From contig OW121741.1 in the NCBI GenBank assembly GCA_933228675.1, positions 18,961,510-19,025,509 on the forward strand: a stretch of 64,000 bases of DNA, given 5' to 3'. A model generated the notes under the pieces. The model was not told where the DNA came from, did no database searches, and saw only the letters and a program-made list of their open reading frames with translations. The DNA is from Stomorhina lunata. Its lineage: Eukaryota > Arthropoda > Insecta > Diptera > Rhiniidae. The translations under genes were made by a program, and so were the position numbers. Shown piece after piece: positions 22,591 through 36,300 of this stretch (within the stretch, counting starts at the first letter, position 1; the number at the start of each line of letters is the position of its first letter).

Positions 22591-24482
22591 TATTTATAAC
22601 ACTTTCAAAATTTTTGAAAATTTTCGAATATAAAAGCTTTAAAACTATTTTTAAAATGAAAAAAAAAGTATTGGAAAAAAGTTTCAAATGAAAAATAACT
22701 TTCAAATTTGAAAAAAAAGTACAAAATTAAAAAAATTCTTTCGAATTTTTTTTTTTTTTTTTTGGAATTTCGAAATATTTTCGAACAAGAAAACTTAATG
22801 CAAAAAGTAAGTAAATTCACTAAATTGTCATAAACTTTTCAAATATTATTTTAATCTATCAATTTTGTAAGACTAAAAAATGTTTAGATTAGAATTTTGA
22901 AAATTTTTGCCAAAAAGCTTTGAAATATTTACTTTTTAAATGAGAATGAATTGAAAAAGAAAATTCACATTAAGGATATCACTTTTAAAGTACAAATTCT
23001 TGAATAAAATTTTTTTCGAATTTTCGATCTCTAATAAAATATAATGCAAATTTGAAAAATTCTCATAAAAATTACCAATTGTAATCTATCAAATTTTTAA
23101 AACTTAAAAATTTATTAAATATTTTTAACCTTTGAAAATAATTTCGAAAATTTTCGAACATTAAAATTAATGCAGTTAAATAGAAAATATGTAAAATTAT
23201 CACAAAATTCACAAAAAAAAATCATAAATTGTTTTATAAACTTTCAATTTTGAAAAACTTAAAAACTTTATAAATTAAGTTCGAAAATTTTCGAATATGG
23301 AATTATATTTATGTAAACTGAGAAAAACAGAAAATATTTTCATATATAAAAAATTGGCTTGAAAGTTACAAAAGTTTAAAAATTCTGTAACAATAAAAAA
23401 ATATAATATAAAATAATAATTTTTGAGAATTTTTTGAAATTTTGATGGTGCAAAAAGGTAGAAAATTTGATTATAAAGACTTAAAATCAAAAATTTTATA
23501 AAAAAAATATTCAAGTTTTAAAAAATAATTTCAAAAATTTTCGAATAAGAAAAAATTACGCAAAAAAAGTTTAAAAATTATTTTTGAATGAGAAAAAATG
23601 TGGAAAGAAATTTTCAAATTGGGAAAATAATCTAAAAAATTAAAAAAATTACAATTCTATAATGAAAAAATTTTGAGAATTTTTTGAAATTTCAAAAAAA
23701 AAGTTCGAAAATTTTTTTATAATTTTTTTAAAACTTCAAAAATATTTCAAACATGAAAAAATATTGCAAAAATTTGCAAATTCTTTAATAAAAATATTTT
23801 GAGAATTTTTTTTTTTTTTTTTTAATTGAAAAAAATAATGCGAAAAGATAGAAAATTTGTTTATCAAAATCTAAGAATTAAGAATTTTATAAAAAAAAGT
23901 TCGAAAAAAAGTTGAAAGAAATTTTCAAATGAGAAAATTTATTCAAAAATTACAAAAAATTAAAAATTCTTTAAAAGAAAAATTTTGAAATTTTTTTTTA
24001 TCAAATCGATTTAAAGGATTTGGATATGGCAAACTCAGAGGGAGTCAATAATACGTTTTTTTAAGTTGATTCAGATTTTACTAAATCTAAAAAAATCTAA
24101 TTGGATCCGATGGCCTATGTCTAAGACTAAGTTTTCCCATTACAAATCCTCGATTCTAATAAGAAATTGTGGCCTGATAAAGTGTGATTTCTTTAAGATT
24201 CCTATGAAATAATGAGGTTCCCTTAATATTCAAATCTTATAAGATCTAATCGAATCCAATTTTTTTCGATTAGATCTTCTATAGTTTTCGTCTCAATAAC
24301 TTATGATTCTAATAAGAAACTCGTGTTTGATAAGCCAGAATTTCTTTCTGATTTCTATAAGATCTGAAGTTTCCTTATTTGAATATCTCAAAAGACATTC
24401 GATTCGAATTTTATAGAGAAGACAAATTCCTTTACATTAAGGACAATTGTTTATCAAAATCCTTCTTCCTTTAATTCTAGAA
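22591..24482. other. Extremely AT-rich intronic sequence
   Basis: A/T homopolymers (for example 19 T at 22745 and 18 T at 23808) and GAAAATTTTCGAA-like motifs recur without a clear period. By position it is intron of the minus-strand host gene, directly 3' of exon 3's donor. Confidence 0.6.
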
Positions 24483-24488
24483 ACTTAC

Positions 24489-27400
24489 CATAACATCCTT
24501 TTGATTTTCTTTATCCAATAAAAACTCCATACTCTTGTGAGGACGTCTAACCGAGACAATTTGTGCTGCTTGTGAAGAACTGCCATTTGTGCCGGTATTT
24601 TTTATAACCACAACCGTACCATCCGGACGTACTACAACCTCATCGTTATCATCATAATCCTCATCGTCATCCTGATGGTGATGATGATTGAACTGATGGG
24701 TGTTCGAGTGTAAACGTTTGTTACCGGCAAAACGTTGTTGCTGCTGCGGACCGATATTGATTAACGAACGCGTTTTACCCGTTATAACCGTTTCATGGGT
24801 ATCCAAATTTGTTTCGATTAAACCAATTTTGGGTGATTGTTGACCCGTCTGCGAATCCGATTGACGCGATAATTGATTAAACATTTGGGTTTTTTGTGAG
24901 ACCGAAGCACGCGAGGGCGAGGTAAATTCATACGCTGAATTATTGCTATTTATGGTATTTACGGCTGTCATATCTGTAACATTTTCCGGTTGATTATTGG
25001 CACACGACTGACTGTTATTAGTAGTAGTAGTAGAAGTTGTAAAATTTTGTTGTTGATTTTCGTTGGCAGCAAAGTTACGCTCATTCTCGATTAATAACTG
25101 GGAGGGGGAGGCTACAGGAGAGCCGGCAGCTGGGATGTTTTCACTGTCTGTGTAGAAACGGCTTAGGCCAACTTCAACTAATGGCTGTGGAGAGGATTGT
25201 GCGCTTTGCAATTTTTGCATTTGTTGTAATTGATGTTGTTGTTGTTGCTGCTGCTGGTGGGGTGGTATGGGTGGTTTGCCAGTTACTTTTTGTGTTTTTG
25301 AATCATTTGAATCTTTAGTTTTGGCGCCTTTTTGTTTTGAAAACAATGTTGCACTTTTGCTTTGCCCATTTGTGGCGTTAGCATTGCCATTCGTTGAGGG
25401 CAAAGTATTGCCATTACGATTAGGTAAAGGTCCTTTCAGGGGGATGTGTATAAAATCTGGTTGCTTGGGAGGATTGGGTAAGGTTTGGGACTTGGCCTGC
25501 TTTGTTAAGCCATTGGTTTTGGTTTCCACTGTTATATCCTCAGCTGGTTGATCCTTGTTTAACTTTTTCTTATTTCTTCTCAGGGAAAATCTAAAACCAT
25601 TGGCGAATCTTGATAAGAAACCCTTGGAATTGGGATGCTTTTCCTCATGCTTGAATTTGGATTTCATGACTTCATTGTTGTTATTCAACTTGGGATTGAC
25701 GGAGGTTTGTAATTCCTGTTTATTGGAAGACATTCTGCTTAGATTTTGCGTGGACTGTGACTTGTTAAAATGTTCGTATTGTTCGTTTTCTTGTTGCCTT
25801 TGGAAATTATCCAACATTTGCTGGGAGGCATAGAGTATATGATGGGCACGATTTATCGGTGGTTCACTCAAAATAGGCAATTGTATGCTTAAGGGACGCG
25901 CTACTACACTCGAGGAATTATTTGTTTTAATCGTATTTGTTGTTTGCTCTTTATTATTTTCAAGATTTACGCTTTTATTTGTGAGTTCTTGTTCCGCGTT
26001 TGCACGATCCGTTTGTTTTATCAATGTTTCATTGTTTAAAGTCGTAGGTAAACTAACCGTTGTTTTTGTTTCCATTAATAATTCCCTGCTGTCAGGGGTT
26101 TCATTTTCCATTTTGTTATTTAAAACATTATTACTATGACTCTCTTCTTGTGTATGTTTCGTTTTCTCCAGTTCCGTTTCATTGGCTTTAATCTCTTCAG
26201 AAACATAATGCTCTTTTTCTTCTACTCTTTCCCTGTTATTAGGCTCTTTAGTAGTGATCTTAACATTTGCTACCTGCTGCTTGTTTTCCAACTCTTTAAC
26301 CACCACCTTCTCTTTGCTGACTTCCTCTCTTTCATTCTCTTTCTTCAAGAACTCTTCATTATATTTATTGGCTATATTTTCATTCTCTTTGGTATTATAG
26401 ATAACCATAGCATCGGCATTATCCAATAGCTCATCCTCACTTTCCTCCCCGGGTTCCTTTTCCAAATCAAAATTGTCCTCAGTGCCATCATTACACTCTT
26501 CCGAGGATTGCTCCTGCCAGCAGTACTTGGAGACCACGGGACAGAAGCTTACCTCTTTGCCAAAAGAAGTCCGGCTTCCAGCTGGCAGTAGAATGCCCAA
26601 AGGTTTTTGGGTCTGTGACATGGGCAACTGATGCATAGAGGTATGGGCACTGGACACAAACATATCATCCTCGATTTCATCCTGATGATTGAAGTCATAG
26701 GCATTTAGATTGGGTGTGGAAGATACCAGATTCTTTTTCTTGGCATTATTGGCCTGAGAATGAAAGCGGCGCTTGGGTATGGTACGTTGGTTGCTCAAGT
26801 CATGATTAGATAGTTCCTTGCAATCGAAATTGCATTTCTCTAAACTCTGGGCATAACTAGTTCTCAGCATAGTGGGATCTTGATCAAAAGTCTTAGAGGA
26901 ACCTGCCCCACCCTGCATTATACTGCTAAAGGTAAAATCCTGGGTCAGGCTATTGGTTCTATCTTCTTTTGGTTTATCTTTCTTTTGTCGGGCTGGAGGC
27001 TTGCGTATGACCAACTGAACATGCTGCACTTGATCAGCCTCTAAATCCTCTTCCTCCCCAGTCGAGTGACTGGAATTAGAGCCTTTACGTCTCTGTGGAG
27101 CCTTAGGCTTGGCAACACTATCACATTGATCTACAGGCTGGTCATTGAGTATCGAGGCCGTGCGATCATAATGAGCGGAAAGCTCATCCAATAGAAAATT
27201 GTTTTTGCAAACAATTTCCGTTTCAAAATCCGAGGAAATTCTTTTTTCTGACATTTTTTTAAGAGCCAGACCCTCCTGTGCACAGTCCAGATTCAATAAA
27301 GCCAAATTATGATAGGACTGATGTAGTAAACCCAAATTTTTGGTCTCCACACAAGGCGTGCTTTCGGTTTTGGCCTGAAAAGACCAGCTCAAGCTACGCT

Positions 27401-29716
27401 TGATATTTAAAGAATCCAAAGGCAAGTCCTCCTCCTCGTTGCTGGTCAAAGAATCATTCACTAAATCCAAATCCGAGCAAAAATCGTTAGTGTTTGAGGT
27501 ATTAAAGCCCTTGGAATTGTTCTGTTGTGAATTTTTGGCCTTCTTTAACTTTTTCTTGCGTCCTATGGTATTCAATTCATTGGGCACGCTGGAGGTTTTT
27601 AAAGGCCAGCTCGGCATTAAATTAGAGGAATTCTTGCGCAATCTCAAGGGAGAATAATCACTTTCCGAAGAGCTGCAGTTACCGTTCAAAGTTAAGGGTA
27701 AACGTCTAAAGGTTTCGGGCGTGGAAGAACAGGAACTATCCGTTAAAAGTTTATGATATTTTTGAGTATTTAAAGATTTAATACTATTATTCTCTTGTTT
27801 ATCTAAATGATCATTTGAAAATTCACCACTTTTATCTCTCTCTTTCTTTTCTTTTAAACCTAATTCACCACAATTCTTGACAATTGTTTTACAATCACTT
27901 TTTTCTTGATAACTTTTTGTATTTTTATTTAATTTATTTAAATTTTCATCACATTTTTGGCATTTTACTAAAGATTCCAGATAGGGGACTATTTTCGAAT
28001 TCGTTAACACTTTTACACCACAATTTCGACACTCATTCAAAACATATTCCTCTTCTTCGTCTTCTTGGTCGTTTTTCACGTCGTCTTCTTCAACGCTACT
28101 CTGATGCTCTAAACTTTTAAATTCATTTTCTTTTAATAGCCTATATGTTCCACACTCTAGAGGTGGGGTAGACGGTGTTGGTGAAGGGGAATATGTTTTA
28201 AGATTTTTCAATTTTCCGCTAAAATTATAAACGTTTTCCTCGTTAGATGTTTGCAGTTCACGTAGATCGTTTATACTAATTTCGGTTGTTTGATTTTCCT
28301 CCTCTTCTGCTGGATGATCATGATGGTGATCGTGATGGTGGTGGTGGTGATGAACTCTTGGCGAATGTGCTGAGGCATTATTGTAGGTCGCTGATGAGAG
28401 GGAAGAAGTGTTGGCGGCTAATGAAGGGGAAGAAGTGTTAGTTGAGGGCATTAGCCAAGTAAAAGAGGCCTTTGATGCGCATGTCGTGGCCGATGATGTA
28501 GATGATGCTGAAGATGATGAAGAAGATGAGGTTTTCGAGTTGTTGCTGTTTGTCGAATGAGAGGATGTAGACGATGATGTCGACACTTCTGATGATACCG
28601 GCGATGGGGAATGGGCCTCTGTACGCTGTTTATGTCGTATATAGTCGAGCTGCGGCGATCGGGGTGGTGTTTTGCTCTTAACATTAATCGTTTCTGGTCT
28701 CGTGTTGTTATTTAAATTATGAAATTCATTTATTTGGGAATGTTTTGCTTGGAAATCTTCGTTGTGTTTATGCTGCATTAGACCCATTAAAGATTTATTT
28801 TCCATTTCTTCTTCCTCTTCGGAAAATTTCTCATAGTTTTTCAATAAACTTTGGGATTTGGAGCGCCTTAAACCAAAACCCATAGAAGGTTCACAGTAAC
28901 CGGAGTCTTCTGATAAATTTTCTGCCGAACTTTTGCCTTTTTTTGCTTGCTGGGAGTTTAGTCTGTTGAGTTTCTTAAAGCAAAACTCCTGATCCTGACC
29001 CTCACTGGCTAATAAAAGATTCTGCTGTCTACATGAACCCTCAGAGCCCTCGGAAGAAGACTCTGAATCAGATCTCAATTCAGCCATGTGTGGGGTAATT
29101 TTCAGATTATTTCCCCGGTTAAAGGTCTCACTATTCCCAGTATCCATATCATCAAAATTCAATTTATCCAGATCATAATAGGTCTGATGCAAGCGACCAT
29201 CTAGCGACTCATATTTCTTTAACAAAGAAGACTGTGAACCTCGACGGCTATTGTTAGCAGAATTATTCCCCGAATTATTGGAGGTTTTATTCTGTGTCTC
29301 CTCTTGAGCCTCAAAGCTTAGAAGAGAGGGTGAAGAGTTACCCAGACTGGTCATACTGGCATGCTGTTCCTGCATTAACAATTGTCTTTCCAGAGACTCA
29401 AACTGTATGAGACTAGAAGAACGACTTAAAGAGTTATAGGATAAAGAATCTGAATCGGAATAGAAATCATCAAAAGCTCCTCCTCCACGCCGACTGCCCA
29501 GACTGCTGCGCTGTTGACTGTTGCTGGTGCCCCAGGAATCACGGGAAAAGTTTTCATAATTTAAAAATCTCTCTAAACTGTTGTTCTTTTCCACGGGATA
29601 AAAGGGTCTGCGTAAAACAACATCTTCCTCATTTGTGTTTAAGACCAAGGAGTCCTCGCAACGGCGGGCACGTTTGGCGGGACAAAGGAAATCTCTTTCC
29701 GAGGTAGAATCATTAT
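24489..29716 (-). CDS. Host gene exon 3: giant exon of a disordered Ser/Asn-rich protein
   Basis: The main coding exon, 5228 nt. It starts after the acceptor TTTTTTCAG (29718-29717) and ends at ATG followed by a consensus GTAAGT donor (24488-24483), so translation continues into an unseen exon in phase 0. It supplies residues 106-1848 of the joined protein. Composition is disordered and phosphoprotein-like: Ser-rich tracts (about 180-560), His-rich HHHHHHHDHHHDH near 563, a lone CX2CX19CX2C motif (ECRNCG...CQKC, about 666-692) that could bind zinc, repeated Ser-Leu-rich blocks, a Lys/Glu-rich stretch (about 1210-1330), a basic segment SRFANGFRFSLRRNKKKLNK near 1478, polyQ near 1596, and acidic DDDEDYDDNDE near 1795. 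No enzyme domain, signal peptide or membrane segment is seen. I do not recognise the family. Length and composition resemble scaffold or cytoskeleton-linked proteins, which is only a guess. Confidence 0.93.
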
Positions 29717-29778
29717 CTGAAAAAATGAAAATCACAATTAATTTCAAATTTGTTAAAATAGTTTATACAATAACTCAC
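29717..29778 (-). other. Intron 2 of the host gene, 62 bp
   Basis: Donor GTGAGT (29778-29773) and acceptor TTTTTTCAG (ending 29717). The size is typical of short fly introns. Exon 2 leaves one base (G) that joins AT of exon 3 to make an Asp codon, confirming the splice phase. Confidence 0.9.
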
Positions 29779-30021
29779 CCTTAGTTATTTCGATTCTTAT
29801 CACTGATCCCGTATCCGATTCCGCGGAACTCCAAAAACTGGCACCCCCAGCTCCAGAGGTACCGCCGCATACCGATTCTCCCTCGGTCGTAGCACCACAG
29901 TCATTATCACTGTTTTGTGTCTCATGACAATGCCAAGAGTTCAAGGCATATTCTTCATCCTCTGAGGTTTCCTCCATAATAGGCTCCAGCATTTGACGAG
30001 ACGAAGACAAATAAATGGCAT
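29779..30021 (-). CDS. Host gene exon 2
   Basis: 243 nt between the acceptor TTATTTTGCAG (AG at 30023-30022) and donor GTGAGT. Joined to exon 1 it encodes residues 25-105. They are acidic and Ser/Gly-rich: AIYLSSSRQMLEPIMEETSEDEEYALNSW (in two parts), then DCGATTEGESVCGGTSGAGG and SFWSSAESDTGSV, ending VIRIEITK. Both exon boundaries are phase 1. The EETSEDEEY cluster suggests casein kinase 2-type phosphorylation, which is inference. An apparent upstream Met in the unspliced frame lies inside intron 1 and should not be used as a start. Confidence 0.9.
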
Positions 30022-30589
30022 CTGCAAAATAACAAAAAAAAATCAATTAAAATCAAAATTTAAATTCGAAAAATTGGAAAAGTTCAAAATATGTAAATAA
30101 AAAAGCAAAAACCCTCCCACTTTTTATGGCTCCCGCCGCTAAACTCCTTTGTTTGGGCATTTAAAGAACCTTCTTAATGTGATCTTGTTTTTAAACTATC
30201 TTTAGAGACTCTCATAGTTCCTAGTTAGGGCATTACAATTTATGTTTCTTGTTTGATGTTTTCTTTACATCTTCTTCATCGGGTTAAGTGCTCATTATGC
30301 TCTGAATACTTGCAACTGCAAACTGACATAACATATTTCGCTTAGGAGGATTCTTATCTAAGCAATTATTATGACGTTTAGTTTTTTGTTTTTCTTCTAA
30401 ATGATGATTTTGTAATTTTTGCATTTGATTTCATTTTCTGAATATGATTCATTTCGATGCTGTAGACTTTCATTCATTTTCGTACAACATAAGATTTGGG
30501 GAAGGAAAGCTAACAGAAATATGTACATACGTAATCATTATTTGGGGGTTCATTGAAGACAAATATCGAAACTTTATTATTATTTTTTA

Positions 30590-32290
30590 AATTCTCAAAA
30601 AATTGTTTTAAACTTGATTCGATTCAATGTGAATTGAACTAATTTTTATTCGATTCAAAATGAGTTACTTAAATTTATATTCGATTCGAATTTAATTTTC
30701 CTTTAATTCTAAATCAAGTCATTAAATTTGTATTCGTTTTATTTATGAATTACTTTAATTTTCATTAATTAAATTAAATTGCTTCAATTTTCATTCGATT
30801 CCATATGAATTGAATTAATTTTGATTCGATTCAAAATGAATTCGATTAATTTTTATTCGATTCAAAATGAATTTTGCAAATTTGAATACGTTTAAAAATT
30901 ATTTCGATCAATTTTGATTCGATTCAAATCAATTTTCATTTTATTAAAAATTAGTTGGATCAATTTTGATTGGACTTAAAATGAATTGAATTAATTTTGA
31001 TTCAATTCAAAATGAATTGGATTAATTTTGAATCGATTCAAAATAAATTGGATTAATTTCTATTTTATTAAAAATAAGCCGGATCAATATTGATTGGATT
31101 TAAAATTCATTTTGATTCAAGTCAAAATGAATTTTGATTCAAGTCAAAATGAATTGGATTGATTTTGATTCAATTCAAAATAAATTAAAGAAATTTTTAT
31201 TCGATTCAAAATGAATTGGATCAATTTTAATAAGATTTAAAATTAATTAAATCAATCTTAATTCGCTTTAAAATGAATTGGATCAATTTTAATTCGATTC
31301 AAAATTAATTGGATCAATTATGAAAAATTAATTAGATCAATTTTAATTCGATTCAAAATTACCTAGATCAATTTTTATTTTATTAAAAAATAATTGGATC
31401 CATTTTGATTCGATTCAAAATAATTTAGATTAATTTTGAATCGATTCAAAATATATTTGATCAATTTTGAAAAATTAAAAAATTGAAAATAAATTGGACT
31501 AATTTTAATTCGATTCAAAATAAATTGGATTAATTTTAATTTTTATTTTATTAAAAATTAATTGGATCGATTTTGATTTGATCGAAAATGAATTGAATTA
31601 ATTTTGATTCGATTCAAAATTACTTGGATTAATTTTGATTCGATTCAAAATAATTGGATTAATTCTGATTCGATTCAAAATTACTTGGATTAATTTTGAA
31701 TCGATTTGAAATGAATTAGATCAATTTTTATTTTATTAAAAATTATTTGGATAATTTTTGATTAAATTCAAAATAAATAGGATCAATTTTGATGCGATTA
31801 AAAATTAATTGGATCATTTTTTATTTTGTTAAAAATTATTGGACAAATTTTGATTCGATTTAAAATTAATTGGATCAATTTTGATTCGATTCAAAGTGAA
31901 TTGGATTCATTTTTTTTTTTTTTTTGTAAACAATTAATTGGATCAATTTTTATTCGATTAAAAATTAATTGGATCAGTTTTTATTTTATTAAAAATTATT
32001 TGGATCAATTTTGATTCCAGTCAAAATGAATTGGATTAGTTATGATTCAATTAAAAATGAATTGGATTAATTTTTATGTTATTTAAAATTAATTGAAAAA
32101 TTTTGATTCAACTCTAAATGAATTGGATAAATGTTGATTCGATTTAAAATGAATTGATCCAATTAAAAATTAATTGGATAATTTTTTTATTAAAAATTTA
32201 ATTGGATCAATTTTGATACGATTAAAAATTAATTGGATCAATTTTGATTCGATTTAAAATTAATTGAAAAAAAAATTGGATCAGAAAGAC
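30590..32290. repeat. 31-bp GATTCGATTCAAAA satellite array, degenerate
   Basis: About 54 diverged copies of a 31-bp unit: ATTTTGATTCGATTCAAAA then TGAATTGGATCA. Two dyads per unit are visible: TTTTGAATCGATTCAAAA (a perfect 18-bp palindrome in several copies, for example near 31437) and AATTGGATCAATT (near-perfect). Variation is high, with indels. No coding potential. Confidence 0.9.
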
Positions 32291-32766
32291 AAGATTTTTT
32301 TTGTGCCCCTTAGGATGTAGACAATCGATTTTTAATATATGAGATTCAAATTTCAAAAAAAGGGTTTTTCGCACCGCCCTACTTTGGAATACATTAGACT
32401 CTATTGGATAGAATAAGGATTAAACTATAAATGGCATTATTAACAAGACTATAGACCAAAATATGGACATTGAGCTGGGCTGCCGTTCTCAACTCAGTTT
32501 GGTCGTCTGTCAGTCAACCCAACTTTCACTCAACCAAATTATTTTTTGATGTTGGGGAATTACAAAACTTTGACATCGAAGAGCATGGATTTTTAAAATA
32601 TGCTCGGCCTTTAACCTTAACAGGTTGTAAATATAGGCCATTTAAATAAGTAAGGATGGACTAGTTTGTGGAATCAGCTCAAATTTAAATTTAATTTTTT
32701 CCAGTATTTACTTCAATTCTTATTAAATTTTTTATTTAAGGAAAACTTTAATTCCCATTTTTTCAG

Positions 32767-32904
32767 ATAGCCAACCTTCCCTCGACCTTCTTCTTCTACT
32801 TTACTATATGCTTATTCCTCTTCATTGCACAAATGGCCTTCTTCCTCCACTTAAATCCTATCAATCCACAATCCCTTAAATTTAGCTCTTCTGATGAAGA
32901 TCAG
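32767..32904 (+). CDS. Candidate plus-strand exon encoding a membrane segment
   Basis: A good polypyrimidine tract and acceptor (CCCATTTTTTCAG, AG at 32765-32766) precede an open frame in phase 0: IANLPSTFFFYFTICLFLF, then IAQMAFFLHLNPINPQSL and KFSSSDEDQ. A strong donor GTAAGT starts at 32904 (exon end 32903, phase 2). If not spliced, the frame stops at TAA (32905-32907), giving a membrane-anchored C-terminus. The central ~20 residues are hydrophobic enough to cross a membrane, followed by a polar, acidic tail. Other frames stop at once. The exon lies inside intron 1 of the opposite-strand host gene, so it would belong to a nested or overlapping gene whose other exons I cannot find. Not recognised; chance remains possible. 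Confidence 0.35.
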
Positions 32905-32907
32905 TAA

Positions 32908-33462
32908 GTGAGTGAGTATATAGAAATAAAAGTCTGTCTGTTGCTAAAGTTAATGCCGATCATGATCACATTCAACATCATGATCTTCAACATGCTAACT
33001 CATCATGATCATGATAAAGATGTTGTTGTTGCTGCTGGTGATGATGATGCAGCCACATTTGTTTTTTTTTTTAATTTATTTCTTTTATTGTTTCGTTTGC
33101 TGCTGCCGCTGCTTCTACTGAAGCTGTGGCTGCCTGTCTTCGCAATTAATTTATTAATATAAAAATATAAAAATAACATCAGAAAAACTGTGAGTATGTA
33201 AAAATAATGCACGAGTTCATCTTTTTATAGCGTCTCCCTTTAGCACTATTCCAAAAAAAACACACAACGATCTTTTCGATACCCAAGACTAGAGAGAGAT
33301 TATTTTTCAGTTTTTTTATGGACATTATTTTCCATGGAGCTTCTTTTGTTTTTATTATTTTCGGGGGAAAAAAATAACAAAGTTGAGATGCATTGTAAGG
33401 CAGTGGATGGGAAAAAGGGAATACCGTACTCCCATATGTGCAATCAGAGGTGGCAATTGTGT
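32908..33462. other. Non-repetitive intronic island with TGATCATGATCA dyads
   Basis: Between two arrays in intron 1. Around 32955-33020 clustered TGATCATGAT and CATCATGATC motifs and a GTTGTTGTTGCTGCTG run occur. No supported gene. It may be a regulatory island or a remnant of a longer exon region next to 32767-32904. Confidence 0.35.
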
Positions 33463-33469
33463 TAGCTTA

Positions 33470-36300
33470 AAATAATGCAACGAATTTTGGCTAATCGACG
33501 GACTAGACTATGGAATAGATGGATATATGGATGAATTATGAAAAAGGCTCTATGGAATAGACAATGGAATAGACTGCGAAATAGACTATGGAACAGATTA
33601 TGGAACATATTATGAAATAGACTATGGAATAGACTATGGAATAGAATATGGAATAGACTATGAAATAGACTATGGAATGGACAAACTAATAGATTATGGA
33701 ATAGATTATGGAATTGACTATGGAAGAGAATATGGAATAGATTATGGAATAGAAAATGGAATAGAATATGAAATAGACTATGGAATAGATTGTAGAATAG
33801 ACTATGTAATAAACTACGGAATAGACTATGGAATAGATTATGAAATGGAATATGGAATAGACTATAGAATAGACTATGGAATAGACTATGTAATAGACTG
33901 TGAAATGGACTATGTAATAGATTATGGAATAGACTATGGAATAGACTATGGAATATATTATGGAATAGACTATGGAGTAGAATATGCAATAGACTATGAA
34001 AGAGAATATGGAATAGATTATGGAATAGACTATGGAATAGAATATGCAATAGACTATGGAATAGAATATGGAATAGATTATGGAATAGACTATGAAATAG
34101 ACTATGGAATAGACTAAGGAATAGATTATGGAATAGATTATGGAATAGACTATGGAAGAGAATATGGAATAGATTATGGAATAGACTATGGAATAGAATA
34201 TGGAATAAACTATGGAATAGACTATGGAATAGATTATGGAATAGACTATGGAATATATTATGGAATAGACTATGGAGTAGAATATGGAATAGACTATGAA
34301 AGAGAATATGGAATAGATTATGGAATAGACTATGGAATAGAATATGCAATAGACTATGGAATAGAATATGGAATAGATTATGGAATAGACTATGAAATAG
34401 ACTATGGAATAGACTAAGGAATAGATTATGGAATAGATTATGGAATAGACTATGGAAGAGAATATGGAATAGATTATGCAATAGACTATGGAATAGAATA
34501 TGGAATAAACTATGGAATAGACTATGGAATAGACTACGGAATAAACTATGGAATAGATTATGAAATAGAATATGGAATAAACTATGGAATAGACTATGGA
34601 ATAGACTATGGAATAGACTATGGAATAGACTATGTAATAGACTATGAAATGGACTATGTAATAGATTATGGAATAGACTATGGAATAGACTATGAAAGAG
34701 AATATGGAATAGATTATGGAATAGACTATGGAATAGAATATGCAATAGACTATGGAATAGAATATGGAATAGATTATGGAATAGACTATGAAATAGACTA
34801 TGGAATAGACTAAGGAATAGATTATGGAATAGATTATGGAATAGACTATGGAAGAGAATATGGAATAGATTATGGAATAGACTATGGAATAGAATATGGA
34901 ATAAACTATGGAATAGACTATGGAATAGATTATGGAATAGACTATGTAGTAGACTACAGAATAGACTATGGAATAGATTATGAAATAGAATATGGAATAG
35001 GCTATGGAATAGACTATGGAATACACTATGGAATAGATTATGGAATAGACTATGGAATATATTATGGAATAGAATATGTAACAGATTATGGAATAGACTA
35101 TAGAATATATTATGGAATAGACTATGGAGTAGAATATGGAATAGACTATGGAATAGACTATAAAATAGACTATGGAATAGACTAAGGAATAGATTATGGG
35201 CTAGACTATGGAATAGATTATGGAAAAGACTATGGAATAGGTTATGGGATAGATTATGGTATAGACTATGGTATAGACTATGGAATAGACTATGGAATAG
35301 ACTATGAAATAGACTATGGAATAGACTAAGGAATAGATTATGGAGTAGACTTTGAATATATTATGGAATAGATTGTCGAGTAGACTATGGAATGGAATAT
35401 GAAATAGACAATGGAATAGACTATGGAATAGACTATGGAATAGACTATGGAATAGACTATGGAATAGACTATGGAATAGACTAAGGAATAGATTATGGAA
35501 TAGACTATTGAATAGATTATGGAATATATTATGTAATAGATTATCGAATAGACTATGGAATGGAATGGAATATGGAATAGACCATGGAATTGACTATGGA
35601 ATAGACTTTGAATATATTATGGAATATATTGTGGAATAGATTATGGAATAGATTATGGAATAGAATATGGAATAGGCTATGGAATAAACTATGAAATAGT
35701 TAATGGAATAGACTTCGGAATAGACTGTTGAATAGACTATGAAATGGATTATGGAACAGACTATGGAATAGATTATGGAATATATTATGGGATAGGCTAT
35801 AGAAAAGACTATAGAATAGATTATGAAATAGACTATGATATAGATTGTGGAATAGACTATGAAATAGACTATGGAACAGATTATGGAATAGACTATATAT
35901 TATGGAATAGTCTATGGAAATATATATGAAATATATAGTGGAACAGACTATGGAATTGACTATGGAATAGACTATGGAAAGGACTATGGAACATAATATG
36001 GAATATATTATGAAATATACTATGGAATAGATTATGGAATAGACTATGAAATAGATTACGGAATAAACTATGGAATAGATTATGGAATAGATTATGAATT
36101 AGACTATGAACAACACTATGGAATATATTGTGGAACAGACTTTTTAATTGATTTTAAACTAGATTATGGAATAGATTATGAACTATATGTATATTGGAAA
36201 AGCCTAGATAATGGATTAGACTAAGAGCTAGACTATGGAATACACTATGAAAAAGACTATGAAATGGACTATGAAATACATTTTGGAATAACCTAGTCTA
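33470..36300. repeat. 12-bp tandem array (GACTATGGAATA)n with ~300-bp higher order
   Basis: About 235 copies of a 12-bp unit alternating TGGAATAGACTA, TGGAATAGATTA and TGGAAGAGAATA. Larger blocks repeat: the segment beginning AGACTAAGGAATAGATTATG occurs at about 34112, 34412 and 34803, i.e. with a higher-order step near 300-390 bp. The period of 12 keeps frames open, giving apparent proteins of up to 446 residues of four-residue repeats (Ser-Leu-Phe-His, Ile-Val-Tyr-Ser). These lie in an intron and are not annotated. The right end (35340-36300) decays. Confidence 0.93.

Noticed and set aside
25267..28120. Several plus frames antisense to exon 3
   Set aside because: Hydrophobic, Cys-rich antisense shadows of the host coding sequence without their own signals.
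28451..28684. His/Arg-rich minus frame inside exon 3
   Set aside because: It overlaps the host coding frame out of phase; a shadow of codon bias.
33462..35026. 427- and 446-residue minus frames made of four-residue repeats
   Set aside because: They come from a 12-bp tandem array in an intron; several frames on both strands are open equally, as expected from the period.
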